From assembly GCA_038237435.1 (NCBI GenBank), contig JBBRYT010000003.1:124001-188000 (forward strand): a DNA stretch of 64,000 bases. The letters are read 5' to 3'. Below the pieces are notes generated by a model that searched no databases, was not told where the DNA came from, and saw nothing but the letters and a program-made list of their open reading frames with translations. Position 1 is the stretch's first letter. Each line of letters opens with the position of its first letter. Below, in pieces: positions 35,262 to 43,192 of the stretch. The stretch is from JACCTI01 sp038237435. GTDB taxonomy: Bacteria > Verrucomicrobiota > Verrucomicrobiia > Chthoniobacterales > UBA10450. The position numbers and the translations under genes are program-made.

Positions 35262-35648
35262 ATGAATTCTCCCGAGGAACCGCAAGGCGAGCTAGTAATT
35301 CAAACCGTTGCCATGCCGAAGGACACCAATCCGAGCGGCGATATTTTCGGGGGTTGGATCATGGCGCAGATGGATCTCGGGAGCGGAATTATCGCGGCGA
35401 AAACAGCGAAGTGCCGCGTCGTTACCGTGGCGATGGAAGGAATGTCATTTCTTCTGCCGGTGCGGGTCGGGGATACGGTGGCGTGTTACGCGACCGTGGA
35501 AAAAATCGGTCGCACCTCGATGCACATTCCGGTGGAAGTGTGGGTGCGGCGGCGAATGGGCGGGCACATCGAGCGTGTGACGCGCGCTGTCTTTATCTAT
35601 GTGGCGGTGGACGAAAATGGAAAACCGATTCCGGTGAAGCGCGATTAG
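35262..35648 (+). CDS. Acyl-CoA thioesterase, YciA-like hotdog protein
   Basis: The 128-residue protein has the YciA pattern: MPKDTNPSGDIFGGWIMAQMDL holds the conserved Asn/Asp of the hotdog active site, followed by VTVAMEGMSFLLPVRVGD and a C-terminal FIYVAVDENGKPIPV. Enzymes of this type hydrolyse a range of acyl-CoA esters in the cytoplasm. It follows queA after 17 bp on the same strand and abuts the convergent lipoprotein gene with no gap. Confidence 0.9.
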   Translation: MNSPEEPQGELVIQTVAMPKDTNPSGDIFGGWIMAQMDLGSGIIAAKTAKCRVVTVAMEGMSFLLPVRVGDTVACYATVEKIGRTSMHIPVEVWVRRRMGGHIERVTRAVFIYVAVDENGKPIPVKRD

Positions 35649-35924
35649 TTACTGCGGCTCGGGCGGCTGCGTGGGCGCGGGCTGCGCATCTTCACGCGGC
35701 ACCGCCTGCGGACCAGATTCCATGGTTTGGATTGGTGCGCCTGGTTGGGTCGTCGGCATCTGCGGTTTATTCGAGCGAAACTTTGTCTGCTGCTTGACCC
35801 GGCCCTTGCTCATTTTGCGAACGTAGCGGGCATATGAATGTTGGCGCCGGCCCGTTTCGGTCATGTAGGAGCAACCGGCGAAGGCGAATGTTACCGCGAG
35901 AAGAAGCGAAAACAGTCGGATCAT
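35649..35924 (-). CDS. Small lipoprotein of unknown function
   Basis: The 91-residue product has a signal peptide ending in a lipobox (VTFAFAGC, Cys18). A basic segment follows (RRQHSYARYVRKMSKGRVKQQTKF), then a Pro/Gln/Thr-rich tail. The mature peptide should be anchored to a membrane by a lipidated cysteine. No domain is recognised. It lies 12 bp downstream of the cyclic-nucleotide-binding gene on the same strand and may be co-transcribed with it. Confidence 0.7.
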   Translation of the reverse strand: MIRLFSLLLAVTFAFAGCSYMTETGRRQHSYARYVRKMSKGRVKQQTKFRSNKPQMPTTQPGAPIQTMESGPQAVPREDAQPAPTQPPEPQ

Positions 35925-35931
35925 TTCTTCT

Positions 35932-35942
35932 ACTCGTTAGGC
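35932..35942 (+). repeat. 11-base repeat ACTCGTTAGGC, exact copy
   Basis: On the minus strand GCCTAA supplies the last codon and stop of the cyclic-nucleotide-binding gene. Confidence 0.9.
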
Positions 35943-36959
35943 CACTTGTTCTTCGAGCACATCATTAGCCAGTTCCAATTGACCGCTGGTGATCAGCTCG
36001 CGCAAAGCTACGTAGATCTTCAACTCGGACACTTCCAGTTTTTGATAAATTTCTCCAAGCCGTAAACGTCCGCCGCTGGCCAGGCGCCAGATTTTTTGTG
36101 CGGCCGGACGAATTTCCGCTGGCATTGCCGCCAAATCGACTTCCAGTTTTTGCCGCAGTAAACGCCGACAGGTATCCGGCATTTCTTGGCGCAACGCATC
36201 TAGTTCGTCGCGGCTTTGCAGTGCGTGAATCAAAACTTCGCCGGCATCGCGCTTCGCCATATTGGTTTGCAAGGCGCGGCTGCTTTTCGTCTGCGCGGAG
36301 GAGAACGCGAAAGTGCCGCGCAAATTCTCCGCGAGAAAAAGTTGCTCGAACGCTTCTTCACCCGTGAGGTGCTGAAATTGGCCACCGTAGATTCGTCCGG
36401 CATCGAAATGAAACGCCGCCAGCAATTCGTCGTGCTCATCGCGGATCGTTAGCTCACCCGTCTGCGAGGAGTGCACGATGGTCTGATAAATCGTGACCAG
36501 ATCGAAATTTGCCAGATAACCGCTGAGTTCCAGGCAGTGACTTTGGGAGAGCGCGGCGTTTCTCGCCTGGAAAAGCCGGCTGGCCAATTGTTCGGAAAGA
36601 TAATGAAAAAACGCCGGGACGCGGCGCGTGAGTTCTTCGAGGTCCTTCCGCGCGAAACACTGTAGACTGACCGGCTCGCGCGTTTTGACGGAATTTCGGC
36701 GCGGCAAATCGATCAACACCTCGACGTCGCCAAAAATGTCGCCGCGCGAAAGATAAGTGCGATCGGTCGAGCGCGGCGTGTTCTCCTGCACGATCTCGAC
36801 CATTCCACGGTTGATGATGTAGAGCGCATCGGCCGCATCACCAGCCTTGTAGATTTCTTCGTGCGCATCGATATGCCGCACCTGCGAAAGGGCGCCGAGG
36901 GCGCGGAGTTCTAGGGGCTTGAGGGAGGTGCAAAAGGAAAAGAAGTCACGGTTGGCCAT
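35937..36959 (-). CDS. Cyclic-nucleotide-binding protein with DUF4388-like domain
   Basis: The 340-residue product has a Crp-type cNMP-binding domain at about residues 15-125, with GDAADALYIINRGMVEIV and LSRGDIFGDVEVLIDLPRRNSV. The middle part (about 145-245) resembles DUF4388/PATAN modules, with FDLVTIYQTIVHSSQTGELTI and FHFDAGRIYGGQFQHLTGEEAF. The C-terminus is helical. There is no Crp DNA-binding helix-turn-helix, so it may act through protein contacts. The stop codon TAA is supplied by an exact copy of the 11-base repeat. Confidence 0.78.
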   Translation of the reverse strand: MANRDFFSFCTSLKPLELRALGALSQVRHIDAHEEIYKAGDAADALYIINRGMVEIVQENTPRSTDRTYLSRGDIFGDVEVLIDLPRRNSVKTREPVSLQCFARKDLEELTRRVPAFFHYLSEQLASRLFQARNAALSQSHCLELSGYLANFDLVTIYQTIVHSSQTGELTIRDEHDELLAAFHFDAGRIYGGQFQHLTGEEAFEQLFLAENLRGTFAFSSAQTKSSRALQTNMAKRDAGEVLIHALQSRDELDALRQEMPDTCRRLLRQKLEVDLAAMPAEIRPAAQKIWRLASGGRLRLGEIYQKLEVSELKIYVALRELITSGQLELANDVLEEQVA

Positions 36960-37022
36960 TCTCCTCGGTTTAGGAGCAGGAGTCGTGCAGGACGCAGAGG
37001 CGGTTGATGCTAGAGTCGGCCA

Positions 37023-38192
37023 ATGCTTCGTCTCGCCTATCTCTTCGAGCGCTTTCCGTCGTTCGGTCAGACTTTTTGCTATCGCGAAGTGGCGGAATTG
37101 CGGAGGCAGGGTGCGGACGTTTCGGTATTTTCCATCCGGCGGCCGACTGACGAACCGGCGCAAGATTGGGACGCAGATATCGCCGCGAATGTCTGCTACC
37201 TCCCCGACGAAGCGGAACTGGTCAAAGAAGTGGATCGTCGGATTCAGCTGGCACAGCTGCCGGACGCCGCCGTTCGCGCGATCAAGGAATGGGATCGGCG
37301 CACAGATTTTCTCAGACTCTATCAAGCGGCATATATCGGATTGCGTTTGCAAGAAAACGGAATCCACCGATTGCATGCGCACTTTGCCGGCATGGCGGCT
37401 CGGACGGGCTATTGGATCAAAAAATTCTTCGGCATTGAATTCAGCATGACTGCGCATGCCAATGACATTTTTGCCCCGCGCGACTTCGAAATTACCCTAA
37501 CGAATCTTTTCGATGCTGCGTCGTTGATCGTAACCGTGAGCGATTTCGCCGTGTCGCAGTTGCAGGAAAAATTCCCAAAGAATGCGGCGAAGTTTCATCG
37601 CGTTTACAACGGCGTTGACGTTAAGCAATTCACGCGGGCCAGGTTCGCCCGCGAAATTCCGCTGATTATTTCCGTCGGTCGATTGATTGAGAAAAAAGGT
37701 TTCTCTGATCTCGTCGCAGCTTGCAGCCAATTGCAGCGGGAATTTTGTTGCGAAATCATCGGCGAAGGACCGCTCGAAGAACCGTTGCGCGCACAAATCC
37801 GTGAGAGCGAATTGGCAGATCGCGTGCGGTTGATCGGGCCCATGAAGCAACGCGAAATCGTGGCGCGATTCGCCGAGGCGAATGTGTTCGTCTTGCCGTG
37901 TGTGATGACGCGAGATGGCGACATGGATAATCTTCCCACGGTGATCCTGGAAGCGATGGCCGCCGGCTTGCCAGTCGTCTCCACGCCGGTCGCCGGGATT
38001 CCCGAAATGATTGAGGCCGGTGTAAACGGCGAGCTCGTTCCCTGCGGCGATGTTGCGCAACTAGCGAAAGCGATCGATTCGTTCCTGGTCGATCGCAATC
38101 GCGCTCAAGAATTCGGCAGGCGCGGCCGGGAATTAGCCGCGAAAAAATTCTCGCTCACAGAAAGTGTGAATCAGTTGCGCGAGCTACAGTAA
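37023..38192 (+). CDS. GT4 family glycosyltransferase
   Basis: This 389-residue GT-B enzyme resembles the colanic-acid type: N-terminal RLAYLFERFPSFGQTFCYREV, central HAHFAGMAARTGYWIKKFFG, then SVGRLIEKKGFSDLVAACS, and the donor motif NLPTVILEAMAAGLPVVSTP. It is remote from the main glycan run and stands alone. It is divergent from the cNMP gene and overlaps the convergent opcA by 9 bp. Target and sugar donor are unknown; envelope glycan synthesis is likely. Confidence 0.9.
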   Translation: MLRLAYLFERFPSFGQTFCYREVAELRRQGADVSVFSIRRPTDEPAQDWDADIAANVCYLPDEAELVKEVDRRIQLAQLPDAAVRAIKEWDRRTDFLRLYQAAYIGLRLQENGIHRLHAHFAGMAARTGYWIKKFFGIEFSMTAHANDIFAPRDFEITLTNLFDAASLIVTVSDFAVSQLQEKFPKNAAKFHRVYNGVDVKQFTRARFAREIPLIISVGRLIEKKGFSDLVAACSQLQREFCCEIIGEGPLEEPLRAQIRESELADRVRLIGPMKQREIVARFAEANVFVLPCVMTRDGDMDNLPTVILEAMAAGLPVVSTPVAGIPEMIEAGVNGELVPCGDVAQLAKAIDSFLVDRNRAQEFGRRGRELAAKKFSLTESVNQLRELQ

Positions 38193-39242
38193 CGCGCGCA
38201 CCGCTTGCACCGCGCGCAGATAAACGCGATGCGGCCCGCCACGCATCAGTTCCTCCCTCATCAATGCCACGGCGTCATTGCGACCGGCAGGCATTAGTTG
38301 ATGCATTCGTTCCGTGCTCTCATGGCAGACGGAAGTCTTCAGCAAATCGGATTCGGCCGGGTGGGTGACGCGAAACTCCGTCGGGCCGCAAAGCAGTCTG
38401 CAACGGCTGATCGGTTCGCCCTCTGTCTCCTGCAAACCGACGCGAATGATTTCGCCGGCACAATCTGAAAAACTCACGGTGAAGTCATCGGGCGTTTCCT
38501 GCAGCATCCAGCCGAGCTGCGCGGCCAGCCAACCGAGCAGCAAAATCGCGGTGGATCGATAGCCGCTCGCAAAATCGATTTCCACCTTGGTGATTTGCGC
38601 GAGGTGGTCGTGCGTCGTCGGGAAATCGAAAAATTGCGCCAAGGCCAAACGCAACTGCACGAGCCGCGTCCAATTCAGGTCGCAAAGGACGAGGCGCTGA
38701 TTCGTTTCCTTTTGCGCAACATTCACCAGCCGCATTTGCGCCGAAAAATTTCCCCATGCTCGGCTGTCATAGATCAGACGATCGACCCAGGTCCAAAGTT
38801 GCGGGTCCATCGGTTCGCGAAATTCGTCCTGCCACCAAAGATAAAAAGGCAGGTCGGAATCGAGATGTGAGAAGACGATATTCGGGAGCAACTCTGTGAA
38901 CGAACCGGCGAGCGAAAACGAAATCTGTTCCGAGCAAACCTGTTTGCTGCCCGCCCCGCTCACGTGACAATGCGCCGCGATCCACGCTTCCACGCGTTCG
39001 TCCGTCGCGGTGCGATCAGCGGCGATGACAATCGCGCGGCAGGCGTGGTCCTCCGTGATCTGGGCGATGATCTGGGTATTCTTGCCTAACGAGTCCTTGG
39101 CTTCGCTGTAAACCGCGAGATTCATGAGCGAGGCGCGCGTCATTTTCTCGTCGCCCTGTTCCCAAAGCTTTTTCAGCTCCCGGTCGATCTTGCCGACCTC
39201 GACCGGCATCCCGATGGAAAATGTTTCGGCCTTCGCAGTCAC
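38184..39242 (-). CDS. opcA: Glucose-6-phosphate dehydrogenase assembly protein OpcA
   Basis: The 352-residue product follows zwf by 15 bp, the standard OpcA context, and matches the family in MTRASLMNLAVYSEA, LPNIVFSHLDSDLPFYLWWQDEF, VDRLIYDSRAWG and LNWTRLVQLRLALAQFFD. OpcA promotes assembly and redox response of glucose-6-phosphate dehydrogenase in cyanobacteria and occurs next to zwf in several other phyla. An exact repeat copy lies in the zwf-opcA gap at 39244 and another inside the gene, read as Asp-Ser-Leu-Gly. Confidence 0.93.
   Translation of the reverse strand: MTAKAETFSIGMPVEVGKIDRELKKLWEQGDEKMTRASLMNLAVYSEAKDSLGKNTQIIAQITEDHACRAIVIAADRTATDERVEAWIAAHCHVSGAGSKQVCSEQISFSLAGSFTELLPNIVFSHLDSDLPFYLWWQDEFREPMDPQLWTWVDRLIYDSRAWGNFSAQMRLVNVAQKETNQRLVLCDLNWTRLVQLRLALAQFFDFPTTHDHLAQITKVEIDFASGYRSTAILLLGWLAAQLGWMLQETPDDFTVSFSDCAGEIIRVGLQETEGEPISRCRLLCGPTEFRVTHPAESDLLKTSVCHESTERMHQLMPAGRNDAVALMREELMRGGPHRVYLRAVQAVRALL
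39084..39094 (-). repeat. 11-base repeat ACTCGTTAGGC, exact copy
   Basis: Inside opcA, in the gene's sense direction, encoding part of Asp-Ser-Leu-Gly. Confidence 0.9.
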
Positions 39243-39243
39243 T

Positions 39244-39254
39244 ACTCGTTAGGC
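39244..39254 (+). repeat. 11-base repeat ACTCGTTAGGC, exact copy
   Basis: Fills most of the 15 bp between zwf and opcA, antisense to both genes; 149 bp from an opposite-orientation copy. Confidence 0.9.
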
Positions 39255-39257
39255 AAA

Positions 39258-40793
39258 CTAAAGTCTGCGCCAGGCCCGGCCATCCTGCGCGAGCAAATCG
39301 TCCGCGGCATCCGGCCCCCACGAGCCGGCGGGATACTGATGAAGTTTTGGTGCATTTTCGCGCCAGGCATCTTCGATCCGATCGATGAACTCCCAGGCTT
39401 GTTCGACTTCGTCCCGTCGCGCGAACAGCGTCGGGTCGCCGCTCATCGCGTCGAGCAGGAGACGCTCGTAGGCTTCCGGGCTCGCTTTGCCGAAAGATGT
39501 TCCGTAATGAAAATCCATCTTCACTGGCTCGATGCGAAAACTGGTGCCGGGAACTTTCGCCTGCATGCGCAAAGAAATTCCTTCGTCGGGCTGGATACGA
39601 ATGACGAGGACGTTTTGGTCTAACGAGTCGTTCTCGCGATTGAAAAGAACCGCCGGAGCTTTCTTGAAATGCACGGAAATTTCGGTAGCCGACTTCGGTA
39701 ATCGTTTTCCGACGCGCAGATAAACTGGCACGTCCGCCCAGCGCCAATCTTCAATCCAAAGACGAAGCGCGACGAAAGTTTCCGTAGTCGATTCCGGTTT
39801 GACGTTTTGTTCCGCGCGATAACCGGGCACGGTTTTTCCCGCGATCGCCCCTTCGGAATACTGACCGCGCACGACGCATTTTGCCACGTCCTGCGCGGTG
39901 AAGCGGCGCAGCGCGCGCACGATTTTCACTTTTTCATCGCGAATGCTATCGGCGCGCAGATCGGTCGGCGGCTCCATCGAGACCAGACAGAGCAATTGCA
40001 GGAGGTGATTTTGCACCATGTCCCGCAAGGCGCCGGCGCCTTCGTAATAACCAGCGCGGCCTTCCACGCCGAGTGTTTCTGCCGCGGTGATCTGCACGTG
40101 ATCGATATAGCGCGTGTTCCAAAGCGGCTCGAAGATGGCGTTGGCGAAACGCAGGACCAAAATGTTTTGCGCGGTTTCTTTGCCGAGAAAATGGTCGATA
40201 CGGTAGGTGTCGGCTTCGGGAAAAGCGGACTCGACCACGCGATTCAGTTCGCGCGCGGAGGCGAGATCCGTCCCGAATGGTTTTTCGACAATGACGCGGG
40301 CCCAGGCGTCGCCGCCGGGTTTGTTCAGACCAGCGGCAACAAGATTTTCCAGGATCGGCTCGAATTGATCTGGCGCGACAGCGAGATAGAAAAGGCGATT
40401 CCCACCGGTCGGCCGGTCTTTTTCGATCTGCTTTAACTTTTCGCCTAACGACTTGTAGCCTTCTTCGTCGGCGAATTCGCTTTGATGATAAGAAACAGAT
40501 TTGGCAAAGGCGTCCCACAAATCGTCGCGCACCGTTTGGCGCGAATATTTTTTCGTCGCCTCTGCGAGGTCGTTGCGAAATTCGTCATCGCTTTTCGGGC
40601 GCCTGGCGAATCCGACCACGGCCAGGCCGGGCGGCATTTCGCCATCAGCCGCAATGTTGTAGAGAGCGGGAATTAACTTGCGATGGGTCAAGTCCCCGGT
40701 CGCGCCGAAGATCACGACCGTGCACGATTCAGGCACCGTGCGAGTGACGATGCCCTCGCGCAGCGGATTACTTTGGGCCTGAACGGTGTCCAT
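39258..40793 (-). CDS. zwf: Glucose-6-phosphate 1-dehydrogenase
   Basis: The 511-residue enzyme has the NADP loop VIFGATGDLTHRKLIPALY, the substrate-binding RIDHFLGKETAQNI with catalytic His, and the C-terminal RPAGSWGP-like YPAGSWGPDAAD. It oxidises glucose 6-phosphate in the first step of the pentose phosphate pathway, making NADPH. It lies 7 bp downstream of the phosphatase-GlyA gene and 15 bp upstream of opcA, so a three-gene transcript is likely, joining NADPH and one-carbon supply. Confidence 0.97.
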   Translation of the reverse strand: MDTVQAQSNPLREGIVTRTVPESCTVVIFGATGDLTHRKLIPALYNIAADGEMPPGLAVVGFARRPKSDDEFRNDLAEATKKYSRQTVRDDLWDAFAKSVSYHQSEFADEEGYKSLGEKLKQIEKDRPTGGNRLFYLAVAPDQFEPILENLVAAGLNKPGGDAWARVIVEKPFGTDLASARELNRVVESAFPEADTYRIDHFLGKETAQNILVLRFANAIFEPLWNTRYIDHVQITAAETLGVEGRAGYYEGAGALRDMVQNHLLQLLCLVSMEPPTDLRADSIRDEKVKIVRALRRFTAQDVAKCVVRGQYSEGAIAGKTVPGYRAEQNVKPESTTETFVALRLWIEDWRWADVPVYLRVGKRLPKSATEISVHFKKAPAVLFNRENDSLDQNVLVIRIQPDEGISLRMQAKVPGTSFRIEPVKMDFHYGTSFGKASPEAYERLLLDAMSGDPTLFARRDEVEQAWEFIDRIEDAWRENAPKLHQYPAGSWGPDAADDLLAQDGRAWRRL

Positions 40794-40800
40794 CGCCGTT

Positions 40801-42606
40801 TTAGGACGGCAATGGAAAACGCCGCGTCATTTCGCGAACTTTGTCTCGCACTTTTTCCAGCGCGGCCGCATCGGCGCGGTGTTCGAGCGCTTCGGCGATC
40901 AAATCCGCCATGTCGAGCATCTCTTCTTCCTTCATGCCGCGCGTCGTGACCGCGGGTGTGCCGACGCGAATTCCACCGGGTTTAAAGATCGGATAGGTGT
41001 CGAACGGAATGCCGTTCTTGTTCACGGTGATCCCGGCGCGGTCCAACACTTCCTGCGCTTCTTTGCCGTTAATTTCTTTCGGGCGCAGATCGACCAGCAT
41101 GAGGTGATTCTCGGTGCCGCCGGAAACGATGCGGTAACCGTGCTTGGCCAAACCGGCAGCGAGCGCTTTCGCATTCACCACGACTTGTCGCTGATAGTCG
41201 CGGAACTGCGGTTGCAACGCTTCGTGAAAACAAACCGCCTTCGCGGCGATGACATGCATGAGCGGTCCGCCCTGAACGCCCGGAAAAGTCGTCGAGTCGA
41301 TCTGCTTGGCGTATGGCTGCTGACACATGACGATGCCGCCGCGTGGGCCGCGCAGACTTTTGTGTGTAGTGGTGGTGACAAACTGCGCGTGTGGAATCGG
41401 GCTGGGATGTTGGCCGCCCGCGACCAATCCAGCAATGTGCGCCATGTCGATGAACAAGAGCGCTTCCACGGAATCGGCGATTTGGCGGAGGCGAGGAAAA
41501 TCGATGATGCGCGAATAAGCTGAAGCGCCAGCGGTGATCATGGCCGGGCGCACTTCTTCAGCTTGTTTCTGCAAAGCATCGTAATCGATGTGCTCCGTCT
41601 TCTCGCTCACGCCGTATTGCGAGACCGTGTAAAACTTGCCGGAAAAATTCGCGGGATGTCCGTGCGTGAGATGACCGCCGTGCGCGAGATTCATCGCGAG
41701 AATCTTGTCCCCCGGTTTCAGCATCGAAAAATAGACGGCCATGTTCGCTTGCGCGCCGCTGTGAGCTTGGACGTTGACGTGATCGCAATTGAAGAGGCGT
41801 TTTGCGCGATCGATCGCGAGTTGCTCGACGACATCGACATTTTCACAGCCGCCGTACCAACGTTTTCCGGGATAGCCCTCGGCGTATTTGTTTGTCAGGC
41901 AACTGCCCTGCGCTTCCATGACCGCACGGCTGGTGAAATTCTCCGAGGCGATGAGCTCGATGTTTTCGCGCTGCCGTTTTTCCTCGGCCTGAATAGCGTC
42001 GAAAATCTCCGGATCAACTTTGCGCAAACCACCGCCTAACGAGTTCATGGGATTCGCGCTGCCCGCGCCGCTCGAGGTTTGTGAAGACAAATCAGCCATA
42101 GAATAAGAGGAGCTTGCGCCGCCGCGCGCGACGGCCGGCACCGCGACTTCGCTTTGTTCTACGAACGCGAGCACGCTCGGTAAAGCGTTTTCAATTGTCT
42201 CGGCGCAGACCACATAAACTTCGCGATTGCAGCCGATCGGGTCCGGGACATCCCGCCAGACAGTCGTGCCGGGCTCTTCGAATTCCCGCAGCAAGAATGA
42301 TTTTTCCATGCCGTGCGGGAAGAGCATTTGGATGGTTTCCAAATGCGCGCCGGTCATGGCAAAAATGTGCGTGGCGCGATCGATCAAGGTTCCGGTCAGC
42401 GGTTGACTGCGCAGATCGGAAATATCGACGCCGCGTTCCTGCAAAACTTCTACGGCATAAAGACTCGGCGGTTGTCCCCGCACCGCATGCACACCGGCGG
42501 ATGAAACGGTGATGTCTTTGTAATTACCGACAAGCCGTCGAAATAAACCCTCCGCCATCGGGCTCCGGCAGATGTTTCCGGTGCAGACGAAGAGGACGTT
42601 TTTCAC
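40801..42606 (-). CDS. glyA: Fusion: low-molecular-weight tyrosine phosphatase + serine hydroxymethyltransferase
   Basis: A single uninterrupted 601-codon frame. Residues 1-155 form a low-molecular-weight protein tyrosine phosphatase: the Cx5R loop FVCTGNICRSPMAEG (Cys8, Arg14) and a DPIG aspartate. Residues from about 187 are a complete serine hydroxymethyltransferase, with IELIASENFTS, RWYGGCENVDVVE and the PLP lysine near 416 in TTTTHKSLRG. An internal ATG at 42099 would give a stand-alone 432-residue GlyA, but no Shine-Dalgarno-like sequence precedes it. Whether the protein is made as one chain or two is open. Confidence 0.9.
   Translation of the reverse strand: MKNVLFVCTGNICRSPMAEGLFRRLVGNYKDITVSSAGVHAVRGQPPSLYAVEVLQERGVDISDLRSQPLTGTLIDRATHIFAMTGAHLETIQMLFPHGMEKSFLLREFEEPGTTVWRDVPDPIGCNREVYVVCAETIENALPSVLAFVEQSEVAVPAVARGGASSSYSMADLSSQTSSGAGSANPMNSLGGGLRKVDPEIFDAIQAEEKRQRENIELIASENFTSRAVMEAQGSCLTNKYAEGYPGKRWYGGCENVDVVEQLAIDRAKRLFNCDHVNVQAHSGAQANMAVYFSMLKPGDKILAMNLAHGGHLTHGHPANFSGKFYTVSQYGVSEKTEHIDYDALQKQAEEVRPAMITAGASAYSRIIDFPRLRQIADSVEALLFIDMAHIAGLVAGGQHPSPIPHAQFVTTTTHKSLRGPRGGIVMCQQPYAKQIDSTTFPGVQGGPLMHVIAAKAVCFHEALQPQFRDYQRQVVVNAKALAAGLAKHGYRIVSGGTENHLMLVDLRPKEINGKEAQEVLDRAGITVNKNGIPFDTYPIFKPGGIRVGTPAVTTRGMKEEEMLDMADLIAEALEHRADAAALEKVRDKVREMTRRFPLPS
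42034..42044 (-). repeat. 11-base repeat ACTCGTTAGGC, exact copy
   Basis: Inside the phosphatase-GlyA gene, in the linker just before the GlyA domain, encoding Asn-Ser-Leu-Gly. Confidence 0.9.
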
Positions 42607-42651
42607 AGTGGGAACGGCGGTGGGCGAAGCCTAGAACCGAACCGAATCAAG

Positions 42652-43071
42652 TCAACGCGAGCGCTCGTCGGGATATTCTGCGCGCACGGTCAGACCGATG
42701 CCGCCGCGCGGAGAAAATTGCGCGGTCACGACTGCCTCGCGCGGCGAACAGGCGGCGACGAAATCGTCGAGGATTCTATTGGTGACAGCTTCGTTAAAAG
42801 CGCGCTCGTTGCGGAAGGAGGCGAGATAAAATTTGAGCGACTTGCTCTCGACGCACCACTTGTTAGGCACGTATTCGATGGTGATTTGGGCGAAGTCCAT
42901 CTGGCCGGTAATGGGACAAAGCGAGGTGAAGTCCGCCGTCTCGAAACGGATTCTATAACGGCGGCGCGAGGGGTTCGGAAAAGTCTCGAGCGTCGACTCG
43001 TTAGGTGATGCCGGCAGGCGCGCTACACTGCGACCGAGGAGGGTAAGTTGTGGTTTCCGCTTCTTCGCCAT
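42652..43071 (-). CDS. queF: NADPH-dependent 7-cyano-7-deazaguanine reductase
   Basis: The 139-residue protein is the short, unimodular QueF type. FTSLCPITGQMDFA contains the catalytic cysteine and VESKSLKFYLASFRNE the family's substrate/NADPH segment. It reduces preQ0 to preQ1, the precursor that QueA's product derives from. It is downstream of the unknown exported protein gene on the same strand, with a hairpin repeat element in the 116 bp between. Confidence 0.95.
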   Translation of the reverse strand: MAKKRKPQLTLLGRSVARLPASPNESTLETFPNPSRRRYRIRFETADFTSLCPITGQMDFAQITIEYVPNKWCVESKSLKFYLASFRNERAFNEAVTNRILDDFVAACSPREAVVTAQFSPRGGIGLTVRAEYPDERSR

Positions 43072-43111
43072 AGCTGTTTGTATTTACGCGAATGCCGACA
43101 CGCTTCAAATA

Positions 43112-43192
43112 GTTGTAGGCGGCGTCTCCGGACGCCGCGCTTTGCGATGAACACAACACCCCGCCGCGTCCGGAGACGCGGCCGACATCAAT
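43112..43192. repeat. REP-like paired hairpin element, copy 2
   Basis: Two perfect 8-bp-stem hairpins face each other: 43119-43138 (GCGGCGTC, loop TCCG, GACGCCGC) and 43163-43182 (GCCGCGTC, loop CGGA, GACGCGGC). The outer flanks TTGTAGG and CCGACATCAAT are inverted versions of each other, as in the copy at 30141-30250. The element lies between the exported protein gene (stop 43188) and queF (start 43071), both on the minus strand. This fits a mobile REP/BIME-like family or a transcription-attenuating structure. Confidence 0.75.
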
